A stretch of 64,000 bases of DNA from Streptomyces exfoliatus (GCF_000725545.1 NZ_JNZP01000001.1:1-64000), one strand, 5' to 3'; positions 28,177-36,817 are shown, counted from the stretch's first letter. Numbers and translations are program-made. Notes: generated by a model not told the origin, from the sequence alone.

Positions 28177-29238
28177 TCAGTCCTCGTCGGCCAGCGGGTC
28201 ACGCTCCGCCAGCGGGTCGAGGATCATCGGCTGGACCTTGCCCTCCAGCATCGCCCCGAGCCCCAGCACCGCGCACACGTCCGGGCGTTCCGCGATGTGC
28301 ACCGGCATGCCGGTCGCCTCGCGCAGCATCTGGTCGAGCCCCGGCAGCAGGGCGCTGCCGCCCACCATCATGATCCCGCGGTCCGCGAGGTCGGCCACCA
28401 GGTCCGGCGGGCAGTCCCGCAGCACCTTCCCGATGCCGTCGAGGACCGCCGTCAGCGGCGTGTGGATCGCCTCCCGTACGGCGGCGGTGTCGACGGTCAC
28501 CGAACGGGCGAGGCCCGTCGCGACGTCCCGGCCGTGGATCTCGGTCCAGGCGGGGCCGTGCGGCGTCAGGCCGTTCCCGCTGAGGGCCAGCTGCAGCGGA
28601 CGTACCGACTGGCTCGGCAGCATCAGCTCGTGGTGGTGGCGCAGGTGCTGGATGACGGCGTGGTCGATGGCGTCACCGCCGACCGGCATCCGCTCCGCCG
28701 TGACGATCGCGCCGAGCGAGAGCACCGCGACCTGCGTGGTCGCCGCCCCGCACACCATGATCATGGTCGCCGTCGGCTGCTCGACCGGAAGACCGCAGCC
28801 CACGGCAGCCGCGATCAGCGTGTCGACCAGCTCGACCCGGCGCGCCCCCAGACCGACGAGGGTCTCCACGGCGGCGCGCTGCGCGAGCGGGTCGCTGTCG
28901 TGCGGGGTGCAGGCGGCGGCGCGCAGCCGGGGCTTGCGTCGCAGCTGACGGCGGAGCTTCTCGCCGAGGAGGTGACGCAGCATCCGCTGCGCCATCTCGA
29001 TGTCGACGACCGTGCCGCCCGACACCGGTCTGACGACCCGGATGTAGTCGGGGGTGCGGCCGGTCATCTTCTCGGCGAGCGCGCCGACGGCGATCAGCGC
29101 TCCGGTACGGGTGTTGACGGCTGCGACGCTCGGCTCGTCGACGACGAGTCCGGCGCCCTTGACGAAGACCCGGGTGCGGGCGGCACCCAGGTCGACGGCG
29201 ACATGGCAACGACGCAGCTGCTCAAGGCTGACGGTCAC
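28177..29238 (-). CDS. mbl: MreB/Mbl-like bacterial actin
   Basis: 353 aa from GTG 29238 with CGGAGG 8 nt upstream. Actin-fold ATPase motifs: phosphate-1 HVAVDLGAARTRVFVKG, the connect/phosphate-2 region MIMVCGAATTQVAVLSLGAIV, and the adenosine motif GIMMVGGSALLPGLDQMLREATGMPVHIAERP. DLGAARTRVFV departs from the strict DLGTANTLVY of MreB, as in the Streptomyces paralogue Mbl (SCO2451 as I recall), which acts in spore-wall assembly. No mreCD is adjacent, consistent with Mbl rather than MreB. It is 73 bp upstream of the GAF kinase gene on the same strand. Confidence 0.85.
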   Translation of the reverse strand: MTVSLEQLRRCHVAVDLGAARTRVFVKGAGLVVDEPSVAAVNTRTGALIAVGALAEKMTGRTPDYIRVVRPVSGGTVVDIEMAQRMLRHLLGEKLRRQLRRKPRLRAAACTPHDSDPLAQRAAVETLVGLGARRVELVDTLIAAAVGCGLPVEQPTATMIMVCGAATTQVAVLSLGAIVTAERMPVGGDAIDHAVIQHLRHHHELMLPSQSVRPLQLALSGNGLTPHGPAWTEIHGRDVATGLARSVTVDTAAVREAIHTPLTAVLDGIGKVLRDCPPDLVADLADRGIMMVGGSALLPGLDQMLREATGMPVHIAERPDVCAVLGLGAMLEGKVQPMILDPLAERDPLADED

Positions 29239-29652
29239 GGCGGATCCTCCGGAGTGCGGTGCTGGCACGGGCGAGGTGTTTCGCGTTTCGCGGTCCTGTT
29301 CGCATCGTCCGGCCGTCCGCGGCGCGGCGCGCGCTGGGATGCGCCGCCCGGGGTCAGGGCCTGTCCCTCGGATCATGCCGGGCTCGCGGGGGCTGGCACG
29401 CACGCTCGCCGCGTTGTCGTCGGTCCCCAACGCTCCGCGTCGGCTCCCTCCTCCGCCTCGCGATCGCACGCACCAGCCCCCGCTCCCTGATCCGGCCTGA
29501 TCCGAGGGACAGGCCCTGGACCGGGGTGGGCAGCCAGGACGCCCCGAAGCGGGAGAATCACGACGCACCGCCGTCGACCTGCGGTTTCCTCACAGGATCC
29601 TCACTTCCGCGCCTACCTGGGGCCGTGCTGGGCCGCATAGCCTGCGGGGCCC
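29239..29652. other. Gene-free interval of 414 bp containing a MITE-like element
   Basis: This gap between two divergent genes (mbl minus, zinc-ribbon gene plus) has no supported ORF. It holds the mbl RBS at its left edge, the 164-bp inverted-repeat element at 29355-29518, and 134 bp upstream of the next gene with no clear promoter boxes. By recollection it is also where two distant S. coelicolor segments meet. Confidence 0.8.
29355..29518. mobile_element. 164-bp MITE-like element with 21-bp perfect terminal inverted repeats
   Basis: The left end is 29355-29375 (CAGGGCCTGTCCCTCGGATC, then A) and the right end 29498-29518 its exact reverse complement. An inner 11-bp pair (GCGGGGGCTGG at 29386-29396, CCAGCCCCCGC at 29473-29483) allows a long cruciform. 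It encodes no protein, so any movement would need a transposase in trans. The 17-mer GGATCATGCCGGGCTCG at 29370-29386 recurs exactly at 63952-63968. I see no convincing target-site duplication. Confidence 0.7.
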
Positions 29653-30540
29653 ATGGACTACTGCCACGCGTGCCGGCGGCATCTCAACGGGGCCCTCGCC
29701 TGTGCCGGGTGCGGGACTCCCGTCGAGGAACTGCGGTATGAGACCCCCCACATACCCGTCCAGCCGACGTACCCGGCTCAGCCGACCCATCCGACCCAGC
29801 AGGTCGAGTCGGTCGAGCCGGTCCTGCCCGTCGGGTCCGAGCACGTCTACGAGCTCGACGTCGTCGAGCGCCCGCGCCCGGCCTCCGGCGGCCGTCGTGC
29901 CGCCCGTGGACGCTCGGCCGCCCAGGGCCGCGCCGCCACGCGCAGAGGCCGACGTGCGCGGGGAGGCCGTACCCGTACGGTCCTGGTGGGAACCCTCGGC
30001 CTGGTGCTCGCCGCCGGGACGCTGAGCCTGGTGCGCATGGCCCTGGAGGAGCCGGAGGCCCTGGGCGCCGCGTCGGCCGTCGAGGAGCAGGACGTCCCCG
30101 AGGTCACGCTGTCCCCCGAGCCCGTCGCGAGCGACCTCCCGGACGGCTCCGGCCCGTCCCCGGTCGCCTCGGAGACGTCGACGCGCCCCCGCCACGTGAG
30201 CGCGGCCCCGGCCACGGGCCGCCCGGCCGCGGGATCCAGCGCGGGCGCGGGATCAGGACCAGGTACGGGATCGGGCACGGGACCGGGACCGGGGACGGGT
30301 ACGGGTACGGGAAGCGGGGGAGAGGGCGCACCGACCGGATCGCCGACCGCCACCGACCCGGCGTCCCCGTCCGCCACGCCCACGGCGACCTCCTCGGCCA
30401 CGGACGGCGACGGGACGCCGTCCCCCTCGGCGACGACCGGCGGCCCCGCCCCCTCGACCACGGGGCCCGCACCGACCGCCACCACCCCGACCCCGACGCC
30501 GTCCCCGACGTGCACCCGCTTCCTCTGGTGGTGCGTCTAG
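29653..30540 (+). CDS. Zinc-ribbon, single-TM protein with Ser/Thr/Pro/Gly-rich tail, SCO2400-family-like
   Basis: 295 aa. The N-terminus MDYCHACRRHLNGALACAGCG is a CxxC-x10-CxxC zinc ribbon. A Pro/Thr linker and an Arg-rich stretch (residues ~80-108) precede one TM helix (TVLVGTLGLVLAAGTLSLVRMAL, ~109-131). About 140 residues of low-complexity GT, SP and TP repeats follow, then a conserved-looking end CTRFLWWCV. The orientation would put the ribbon inside and the tail in the wall. I recall an uncharacterised Streptomyces family of this layout called SCO2400. Its function is unknown. The GT codon repeats near 30240-30312 are prone to slippage. Confidence 0.82.
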   Translation: MDYCHACRRHLNGALACAGCGTPVEELRYETPHIPVQPTYPAQPTHPTQQVESVEPVLPVGSEHVYELDVVERPRPASGGRRAARGRSAAQGRAATRRGRRARGGRTRTVLVGTLGLVLAAGTLSLVRMALEEPEALGAASAVEEQDVPEVTLSPEPVASDLPDGSGPSPVASETSTRPRHVSAAPATGRPAAGSSAGAGSGPGTGSGTGPGPGTGTGTGSGGEGAPTGSPTATDPASPSATPTATSSATDGDGTPSPSATTGGPAPSTTGPAPTATTPTPTPSPTCTRFLWWCV

Positions 30541-30570
30541 GGCCTGCAGTCCGGGTCGTGTCGGTCTCCG

Positions 30571-31455
<885 letters not shown>

Positions 31456-31461
31456 GGCAGC

Positions 31462-31493
31462 ATCGTCGACGTTCATACCGGTGTGAAGGTCAA
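31462..31493 (-). promoter_or_regulatory. MerR-type promoter/operator for the imine reductase gene
   Basis: On the minus strand: -35 TTGACC (31488-31493), a long 20-bp spacer, weak -10 GACGAT (31462-31467). The spacer carries a dyad at 31469-31490, ACGTTCATACC/GGTGTGAAGGT, with 9 of 11 matching positions. Overlong spacers with a central dyad are the MerR hallmark. The -10 ends 6 nt before ATG 31455, implying a leaderless transcript. Confidence 0.65.
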
Positions 31494-31505
31494 GGGGGAA
31501 CGTCG

Positions 31506-31913
31506 ATGCGGATCGGGGAGCTGGGCCGCCGGACGGGCCTGAACACCCATCAGCTGCGCTACTACGAGGCCCAGGGCCTCCTTGAGGCGGGACGCGGAGC
31601 GAACGGCTATCGGGAGTACGACGAGAGTGCCGTGCTGCGGGTGCGGCAGATCCGGCACCTCCTCGACGCCGGCCTGTCCTCCGAGGACATCGCGTACCTG
31701 CTGCCGTGCGCGGTCGGCGAGGTGCCGGAGCTGATCGGCTGCCCCGACCTCGTGGCGGCGATGCGGTCGCGGATGCGGCGGATCGACGAGCAGATGGACC
31801 GGCTCGCCCGGTCGCGCGGGGCCCTCGCCGCGTACATCGAAGCGGCCGAGCGGATGAGCGACGAGAACTACCCGCCCTTCGAGGGCGCCGCCCCGGAGCC
31901 CGCCACCGCCTGA
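31506..31913 (+). CDS. MerR-family transcriptional regulator
   Basis: 135 aa from ATG 31506 with AGGGGGAA upstream. The N-terminal HTH is MRIGELGRRTGLNTHQLRYYEAQGLLEAGRGANGYREYDE, and a dimerisation helix covers ~85-118. The only Cys are Cys78 and Cys88 (LLPCAVGEVPELIGCPDL), so metal or thiol sensing is possible but the usual metal-binding pattern is incomplete. It probably activates the divergent imine reductase gene through the dyad in the 50-bp spacer. The tail (APEPATA) is short and disordered. Confidence 0.92.
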   Translation: MRIGELGRRTGLNTHQLRYYEAQGLLEAGRGANGYREYDESAVLRVRQIRHLLDAGLSSEDIAYLLPCAVGEVPELIGCPDLVAAMRSRMRRIDEQMDRLARSRGALAAYIEAAERMSDENYPPFEGAAPEPATA

Positions 31914-31928
31914 AGTCCGGAGGGCTTC

Positions 31929-31979
31929 AGACCTCGCCCAGCATGCGCGGGGGGTTCTTAGACCTCGCCCAGCATGCGC
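31929..31979. repeat. 20-bp direct duplication at the 3' end of the marR gene
   Basis: AGACCTCGCCCAGCATGCGC occurs exactly at 31929-31948 and 31960-31979. The second copy contains the marR stop and last codons (RMLGEV), so the first is a duplicated gene tail 11 bp downstream of the stop. Confidence 0.85.
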
Positions 31980-32386
31980 TTCAGCAGGTCCCGCAGCACG
32001 GTGCGCTCGGCCTCGGTCAGCTCGCCGAGCGGCTCGCGGGCGAAGTCGAGGGACTCGCGCAGCCGGCGGGCCGTCTCGCGGCCCTCGTCCGTGGGGACGG
32101 CCAGCTTGACGCGGCGGTCGGCCGGGTCGGGTCGGCGCTCGACCAGGCCGCGCGCTTCCAGCCGGTCCACGATCCCGGTGATGTTCGACGGCTCGCACTT
32201 CAGCTTCTGGGCGATCCGGCGCATCGGCAGCGGGTCGAGCGACAGCAGGCCGAGGACCCGGGCCTGCGCCCCGGTCAGTGCGTGCTGTCCGGCCGCCTGC
32301 TCGTACTCCGCGTAGTAGCGCGCCACGACGGCGCCGATGAGTTCGACGACTTCGAGGGTGACGGGGTCCGTGCGTGAGGTGGCCAT
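31958..32386 (-). CDS. MarR-family transcriptional regulator
   Basis: 142 aa from ATG 32386 (MATSRTDPVTLEVVELIG), favoured because a promoter places its -10 7 nt upstream; ATG 32395 is the other option. The winged HTH spans ALTGAQARVLGLLSLDPLPMRRIAQKLKCEPSNITGIVDRLEARGLVERRPDPADRRVKLAVPT. One Cys (in KLKCEPSN) lies in the recognition region, so thiol-based sensing is conceivable. The divergent gene is a zinc-less medium-chain reductase, the usual target of such regulators in electrophile defence. The two promoters overlap. Confidence 0.92.
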   Translation of the reverse strand: MATSRTDPVTLEVVELIGAVVARYYAEYEQAAGQHALTGAQARVLGLLSLDPLPMRRIAQKLKCEPSNITGIVDRLEARGLVERRPDPADRRVKLAVPTDEGRETARRLRESLDFAREPLGELTEAERTVLRDLLKRMLGEV

Positions 32387-32393
32387 GGGATCC

Positions 32394-32438
32394 ATCGTAC
32401 CCGGATACTTGACAACATGAAATATGTAGGCGCATGGT
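32394..32438. promoter_or_regulatory. Overlapping divergent promoters and candidate MarR operator
   Basis: Minus strand (marR): -35 TTTCAT (32417-32422), 17-bp spacer, -10 TACGAT (32394-32399), 7 nt from ATG 32386. Plus strand (reductase): -35 TTGACA (32409-32414), 18-bp spacer, -10 CATGGT (32433-32438). The near-palindrome ACATGAAATATGT at 32415-32427 lies between the boxes, where a repressor would block both. Confidence 0.6.
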
Positions 32439-32492
32439 TGTTTCAGTCAGTGAATCGTTTGTGATCTCAAGCTTTTATCGGAGGCCGTGCTC

Positions 32493-33506
32493 ATGTCCGT
32501 TCTTCCCGCGTCCAGCCGTGAGTGGCACCTCGTCGCCCGTCCGCACGGCTGGCCGACCCCCGCGGACTTCGCCCTGCGCGAGACCCCGGTCACCGAGCCC
32601 GCCGAGGGCCGCGTCCTGGTGCGCAACCTGCACTTCTCGGTCGACCCGTACATGCGGGGCCGGATGAACGACGTGAAGTCGTACATTCCGCCGTTCAAGC
32701 TGGACCACCCGATGGACGGCGGCGCGGTCGGCGAGGTCATCGCGTCCAACGCCGAGGGCTTCGCCGTCGGCGACCACGTCCTGCACGGCCTCGGCTGGCG
32801 CGAGTACGCCGACGTCCCGGCGCAGCACGCGACCAAGGTCGACCCGGCGCTCGCCCCCCTCTCCGCCTACCTCGGCGTGCTCGGCATGACCGGCCTCACG
32901 GCCTACGCGGGCCTCTTCGACGTCGCCTCCTTCAAGGAGGGCGACGCGGTCTTCGTCTCCGGCGCCGCCGGTGCCGTCGGCAGCCAGGTCGGTCAGATGG
33001 CGCGCCTCAAGGGCGCCTCCCGGGTCATCGGCTCGGCCGGCTCCGACGAGAAGGTCAAGTTCCTCGTCGAGGAGCTCGGCTTCGACGCCGCCTTCAACTA
33101 CAAGAACGGCCCGGTCAAGGACCAGCTCCGCGAGGCCGCCCCCGACGGCATCGACGTCTACTTCGACAACGTCGGCGGGGAGCACCTCGAAGCCGCGATC
33201 TCCACGCTCAACGTGCACGGCCGCGCGACCATCTGCGGCATGATCGCCCAGTACAACGACACCGAGCCGGTGGCCGGACCCCGCAACATGGCGATGATCA
33301 TCGGCAAGCGGCTGCGTCTCCAGGGCGTCCTCGTCGGCGACCACTACGGCCTCCAGCAGCAGTTCGTCCAGGAGGTCGGCGGCTGGCTCGGCTCCGGCGA
33401 GCTGAAGCACCGCGAGACCTTCGTCGACGGCATCGAGAACGGCGTGGACGCCTTCCTCGGCCTGCTCCGCGGTGACAACACCGGAAAGATGATCGTCTCG
33501 GTGTGA
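32493..33506 (+). CDS. Zinc-independent medium-chain NADP-dependent reductase (CurA/prostaglandin-reductase-like)
   Basis: 337 aa from ATG 32493 with GGAGG 8 nt upstream; GTG 32487 is also in frame. LHFSVDPYMRGRMND is the leukotriene B4 dehydrogenase/CurA signature. GLTAYAGLFDVASFKEGDAVFVSGAAGAVGSQVGQMARLKGASRVIGSAGS is the nucleotide-binding core, and YFDNVGGEHLEAAI and GMIAQYNDTEP follow. Zinc ligands are absent. Such enzymes reduce alpha,beta-unsaturated ketones and detoxify reactive carbonyls. Control by the divergent MarR is likely. Confidence 0.92.
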   Translation: MSVLPASSREWHLVARPHGWPTPADFALRETPVTEPAEGRVLVRNLHFSVDPYMRGRMNDVKSYIPPFKLDHPMDGGAVGEVIASNAEGFAVGDHVLHGLGWREYADVPAQHATKVDPALAPLSAYLGVLGMTGLTAYAGLFDVASFKEGDAVFVSGAAGAVGSQVGQMARLKGASRVIGSAGSDEKVKFLVEELGFDAAFNYKNGPVKDQLREAAPDGIDVYFDNVGGEHLEAAISTLNVHGRATICGMIAQYNDTEPVAGPRNMAMIIGKRLRLQGVLVGDHYGLQQQFVQEVGGWLGSGELKHRETFVDGIENGVDAFLGLLRGDNTGKMIVSV

Positions 33507-33578
33507 CCCGTTAGTCTTCCCTCAGCCGTCGCGATCGTGGGCGCGAGTCGCGGCGAACCCATGAAGGAAGTACCTCGC

Positions 33579-34001
33579 ATGTCGATCCAGCACTCCGACG
33601 TCCTCTACACCGCCGTCGCCACCGCCGAGAACGGGCGTGACGGCCGTGTCGCCACCGACGACGGCCAGCTCGACGTCGTCGTCAACCCGCCCAAGGCCAT
33701 GGGCGGCTCCGGCGCGGGCACCAACCCCGAGCAGCTCTTCGCGGCGGGCTACAGCGCCTGCTTCCAGGGCGCGCTCGGCGTCGTCGCCCGTAACGAGAAC
33801 GCCGACATCTCGGGCGCGACGGTCACCGCCGAGGTCGGCATCGGCAAGAACGACGACGGCTTCGGCATCATCGTCAAGATCTCGGCGACCATCCCGAACG
33901 TGGACGCCGAGACCGCGAAGAGCCTGATCGAGAAGGCGCACCAGGTCTGCCCGTACTCCAAGGCGACCCGCGGCAACATCACGGTCGAGCTCGCCGTCTG
34001 A
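33579..34001 (+). CDS. Second organic hydroperoxide resistance protein (Ohr/OsmC)
   Basis: 140 aa from ATG 33579 with GAAGGAAG 8 nt upstream. Redox Cys61 (EQLFAAGYSACFQGA) and Cys124 (HQVCPYSKATRGN) are present. It shares most motifs with the protein at 17058-17474, but no ohrR or palindrome lies beside it. The position fits S. coelicolor ohrB (SCO2396 as I recall), which I believe is controlled differently from ohrA. It lies 72 bp after the reductase, so both may answer to oxidative or electrophilic stress. A strong terminator follows. Confidence 0.95.
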   Translation: MSIQHSDVLYTAVATAENGRDGRVATDDGQLDVVVNPPKAMGGSGAGTNPEQLFAAGYSACFQGALGVVARNENADISGATVTAEVGIGKNDDGFGIIVKISATIPNVDAETAKSLIEKAHQVCPYSKATRGNITVELAV

Positions 34002-34044
34002 GTCCAGACGGGTCCGGTCGCAGAGTCCGGACCGTAGTGCGGAA

Positions 34045-34079
34045 CGAGGACCGCACCCCGCCCCGGGGTGCGGTCCTCG
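34045..34079 (+). terminator. Terminator after the second ohr
   Basis: A perfect 16-bp stem (CGAGGACCGCACCCCG at 34045-34060 with its complement at 34064-34079) has a 3-nt loop, 43 bp after the ohr stop and 51 bp before the EI24 gene. Confidence 0.85.
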
Positions 34080-34130
34080 CCGTGTTCGGCCCGCCGCCGC
34101 CGGTCCGCGGGCCCCCGATAAAGTGGCCCC

Positions 34131-34970
34131 ATGCGCGATTTCGGGGCGGGTTTCGGTTACCTGGTACAGGGCCAGAAGTGGGTGGGCCGGCACGGACGGT
34201 GGTTCGGATTCGGGCTGCTGCCGGGGCTCGTGACCCTGGTCCTCTACGCGGGCGCGCTCGTCGGTCTCGGCTACGGCGCCGACGACCTGACCGCCTGGGC
34301 GACGCCGTTCGCCGACGACTGGACCTCGCCCTGGGTCGACGTCTTCCGCGGCACCCTGACCGCGCTGGTCTTCGCCTTCGGGCTGTTCCTCGCCGTGATC
34401 ACGTTCACCGCCGTCACCCTGCTCGTGGGCCAGCCGTTCTACGAGTCGCTGTCCGAGGCGGTCGACCGCAGCGAGGGCGGCGAAGTGCCCGAGTCCGGGC
34501 TTCCGCTCTGGCGCGAGCTGTGGATCTCCGCCCGTGACAGCCTGCGGGTCCTGCTGCGGGTCGCGTTCTACGGCATCCTGCTGTTCGCCTGCGGTTTCAT
34601 CCCGGTGGTCGGCCAGACCGTCGTCCCCGTCATCGGCTTCTGCGTCTCCGGCTTCTTCCTCGCCGAGGAGCTGACCGCGGTCGCGTTCCAGCGCCGGGGC
34701 GTCGAGCTCAAGGAGCGCCTCGGGCTGCTGCGCGGGCGCCGGACCGCCGTCCTCGGCTTCGGAGTGCCGCTGACCCTCGCCTTCCTGGTGCCGTTCGTCG
34801 CCGTCTTCCTGATGCCGGGAGCCGTCGCGGGCGCCACCCTGATGGCCCGTGACCTGCGCGGCGAGACGGCCGACGACGACCGTGACGGCGACGCGCAGGA
34901 AAACGATCAAGAACGCGGCAACCTTTCCTCCTCCAGTGGCGACCAGAAGGTGCACCACCTCCCCCACTGA
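34131..34970 (+). CDS. EI24/CysZ-family membrane protein
   Basis: 279 aa. The N-terminus RDFGAGFGYLVQGQKWVGRHGRWFGFGLLPGLVTLVLYAGAL is typical of actinobacterial EI24-domain proteins. About four long hydrophobic regions (residues ~28-50, 78-105, 145-180, 208-240) follow, with VGQPFYESLSEAVDR after the second as in CysZ. CysZ transports sulfate; function in the actinobacterial branch is untested. The C-terminal 40 residues are acidic and polar. The pectate lyase gene begins 11 bp after its stop, a tight but functionally odd pairing. Confidence 0.88.
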   Translation: MRDFGAGFGYLVQGQKWVGRHGRWFGFGLLPGLVTLVLYAGALVGLGYGADDLTAWATPFADDWTSPWVDVFRGTLTALVFAFGLFLAVITFTAVTLLVGQPFYESLSEAVDRSEGGEVPESGLPLWRELWISARDSLRVLLRVAFYGILLFACGFIPVVGQTVVPVIGFCVSGFFLAEELTAVAFQRRGVELKERLGLLRGRRTAVLGFGVPLTLAFLVPFVAVFLMPGAVAGATLMARDLRGETADDDRDGDAQENDQERGNLSSSSGDQKVHHLPH

Positions 34971-34981
34971 AGGAAGAGCAC

Positions 34982-35809
34982 ATGACGTCCCACAAGCGGA
35001 AGACGGGCCGCCGCCGCGCCCTCATCGGCGGCCTGAGCGCCCTCGGCATCACGGGTGCGGCCCTCGTCACCAGCTCCCTGCTCGCCCCGGCGGGCGCCGC
35101 GCCCGCCGCCCCCACGGTGGCCGCGTGGCCCCAGGCGAAGGGCAGCAAGCCGGTCCCCGCGTCCATCGAGGTCTCGGGCACCTACGACGGCAAGCTCAAG
35201 CGCTTCTACGGCACCGGTGAGCTGGGCTCCGACGGCCAGGGCGAGAGCCAGAAGCCCGTCTTCGTCCTCAAGGACGGCGCGGTCCTCAAGAACGTGATCC
35301 TCGGCTCGCCGGCCGCCGACGGGGTCCACTGCCTCGGCAGCTGCACCCTGCAGAACGTCTGGTGGGAGAACGTCGGCGAGGACGCCGCCACCTTCAAGGG
35401 CACCTCGGCGTCGTCGGTGTACGCGGTCTACGGCGGCGGCGCGAAGAGCGCGTCCGACAAGGTCTTCCAGTTCAACGGCGCCGGCAAGCTGGTCGTGACC
35501 AAGTTCCAGGTCTCCGACTTCGGCAAGCTGGTCCGCTCCTGCGGCAACTGCAAGAAGCAGTACCCGCGCACCATCCTGATCAACGACGTCGACATCACCA
35601 CGCCCGGCAAGTCGATCGTCGGCGTCAACGCCAACTACGGCGACACCGCCACCCTGCGGAACATCCGCATCCACGGCGACACCGGCAAGAAGATCAAGCC
35701 GTGCACCCGCTTCACCGGCAACAACACCGGCAAGGAGCCCAAGGAGATCGGCACCGGCCCCGACGGCGTCACCTGCCGTTACGCGGCCGGAGACCTCACC
35801 TACGACTGA
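34982..35809 (+). CDS. Secreted pectate lyase, polysaccharide lyase family 3
   Basis: 275 aa, ATG 34982 with GAAGGAAGAG upstream. KTGRRRALIGGLSALGITGAALVTSSLLAPAGAAPA is a twin-arginine-like signal peptide with an AxA cleavage region. The PL3 core follows: VFVLKDGAVLKNVILGSPAADGVHCLGSCTLQNVWWENVGEDAATFKG, the hallmark GIHCxGxCxLxNVxWxDVGEDA block, then FQVSDFGKLVRSCGNCKKQYPR with paired Cys. PL3 enzymes cleave polygalacturonate by beta-elimination with calcium. An inverted repeat follows. This enzyme suggests a plant-litter habitat. Confidence 0.94.
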   Translation: MTSHKRKTGRRRALIGGLSALGITGAALVTSSLLAPAGAAPAAPTVAAWPQAKGSKPVPASIEVSGTYDGKLKRFYGTGELGSDGQGESQKPVFVLKDGAVLKNVILGSPAADGVHCLGSCTLQNVWWENVGEDAATFKGTSASSVYAVYGGGAKSASDKVFQFNGAGKLVVTKFQVSDFGKLVRSCGNCKKQYPRTILINDVDITTPGKSIVGVNANYGDTATLRNIRIHGDTGKKIKPCTRFTGNNTGKEPKEIGTGPDGVTCRYAAGDLTYD

Positions 35810-35817
35810 TCCCGAAA

Positions 35818-35848
35818 CCGGGCGGCCGTATCTCCTACGGCCGCCCGG
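35818..35848. terminator. Bidirectional terminator between pectate lyase and nitrilase-family genes
   Basis: CCGGGCGGCCGTA (35818-35830) pairs perfectly with 35836-35848 across a 5-nt loop. It starts 8 bp after the pectate lyase stop and ends 22 bp before the stop of the convergent hydrolase. Confidence 0.85.
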
Positions 35849-35870
35849 CCCCGGCTCCCTCAGAGAGGCG

Positions 35871-36584
35871 TCAGCCGACCTCGGCGAGGACGAACCCCGC
35901 CGTGTCAGGGCCCGCGTCGGCGATCCGCCCACCGTCGGGGCCCCAGGCACCGGCCAGGCCGGTGCCGACCCCGTCCTCGTTGGCGCCGAGGACGTTGCCG
36001 AGGACCACGTACAGACCGAAGTCCCGGGCCCGTACCGGATACACCTTCTCGAACGAGTCGTTGTCGGCGGAGAGCACCGAACTCGCCAGGTAGACCGCGC
36101 AGCCGTCGGCGGCGGCCCGCTCGGCCAGCTCGGGGAAGCGGTTGTCGTAGCAGGTGGCGGTCGCGAACCGCACCCCGTCGAGCGTGAACCGCCCGTCGGC
36201 GGTGCCGGCCGCGAAGACCTCCAGCTCGATCCCGTACAGGTTCTGCTTGTCGTAGCGGGTGAGGAGCGACCCGTCGGGGCCGATCACCAGCGAGGTGACG
36301 GCGGGCCGCCCGTCCGCCGTCCGCACCGGCCCGTTGACCACGGCCGCGGCCGAGACCTCCCGGCAGGCCTCCCGTACGGGGGCGAGCCGCGGGTCGTCCT
36401 CGGTGAGGACAAGACCCGGGGTGTCCCGGATCAGGGCCGGCTCGTACCCGCTGAGGCAGAGCTCGGGGAAGACGACCACACGGGCCCCCTCCGCCCCGGC
36501 GGCCCGGACCAGACCGGCGACCGTACGGACGTTGGCGTCGATGTCCCCGGCGACCGGGGCGAACTGGGTGGCTGCGACGATCAT
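35871..36584 (-). CDS. Carbon-nitrogen hydrolase (nitrilase superfamily)
   Basis: 237 aa from ATG 36584 (MIVAATQFAPVAGD), the usual family N-terminus; ATG 36596 adds four residues. The Glu-Lys-Cys triad is complete: Glu41 (VVFPELCLSG), Lys113 (RYDKQNLYG) and Cys145 (ATCYDNRFPE). The superfamily hydrolyses nitriles, omega-amides or N-carbamoyl amines. The compact length, about 240 aa, fits the predicted amidase or omega-amidase branches. No pathway neighbours point to a substrate. Confidence 0.9.
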   Translation of the reverse strand: MIVAATQFAPVAGDIDANVRTVAGLVRAAGAEGARVVVFPELCLSGYEPALIRDTPGLVLTEDDPRLAPVREACREVSAAAVVNGPVRTADGRPAVTSLVIGPDGSLLTRYDKQNLYGIELEVFAAGTADGRFTLDGVRFATATCYDNRFPELAERAAADGCAVYLASSVLSADNDSFEKVYPVRARDFGLYVVLGNVLGANEDGVGTGLAGAWGPDGGRIADAGPDTAGFVLAEVG

Positions 36585-36791
36585 GCCCGCCATCATCCCG
36601 CCCGCCCGAGGCGCGGGAACCCCCGGGGCCCCCGCAGCGCCTCCGCCGCCTCCCGCAGCCCCTCCAGGAACGCGGTCGCCGCCACGGTCGGCCCCGGCGG
36701 GGTCGCGGCACGGATCCGCCGGACCCGGCCCTCCTCGCCGAGGACCTCTCGGCGGTGGCCCGTCGAGCTCCGGTCACCGGCACCGGCATGC

Positions 36792-36817
36792 AGGGCCTGC
36801 TCCAGAAGACAGGCCCT
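36792..36817 (-). terminator. Hairpin overlapping the tetR stop
   Basis: AGGGCCTG (36792-36799) pairs with CAGGCCCT (36810-36817); the tetR stop (36816-36818) forms part of the stem. It is a short likely terminator. The other ~190 bp of the 36585-36815 gap shows only GC-rich sequence with no supported ORF. Confidence 0.55.

Noticed and set aside
36792..36817. Another copy of the dispersed inverted-repeat element
   Set aside because: Only about 10 bases (GACAGGCCCT) match the element end; the GGATCA core is missing, so it is better read as a simple hairpin.
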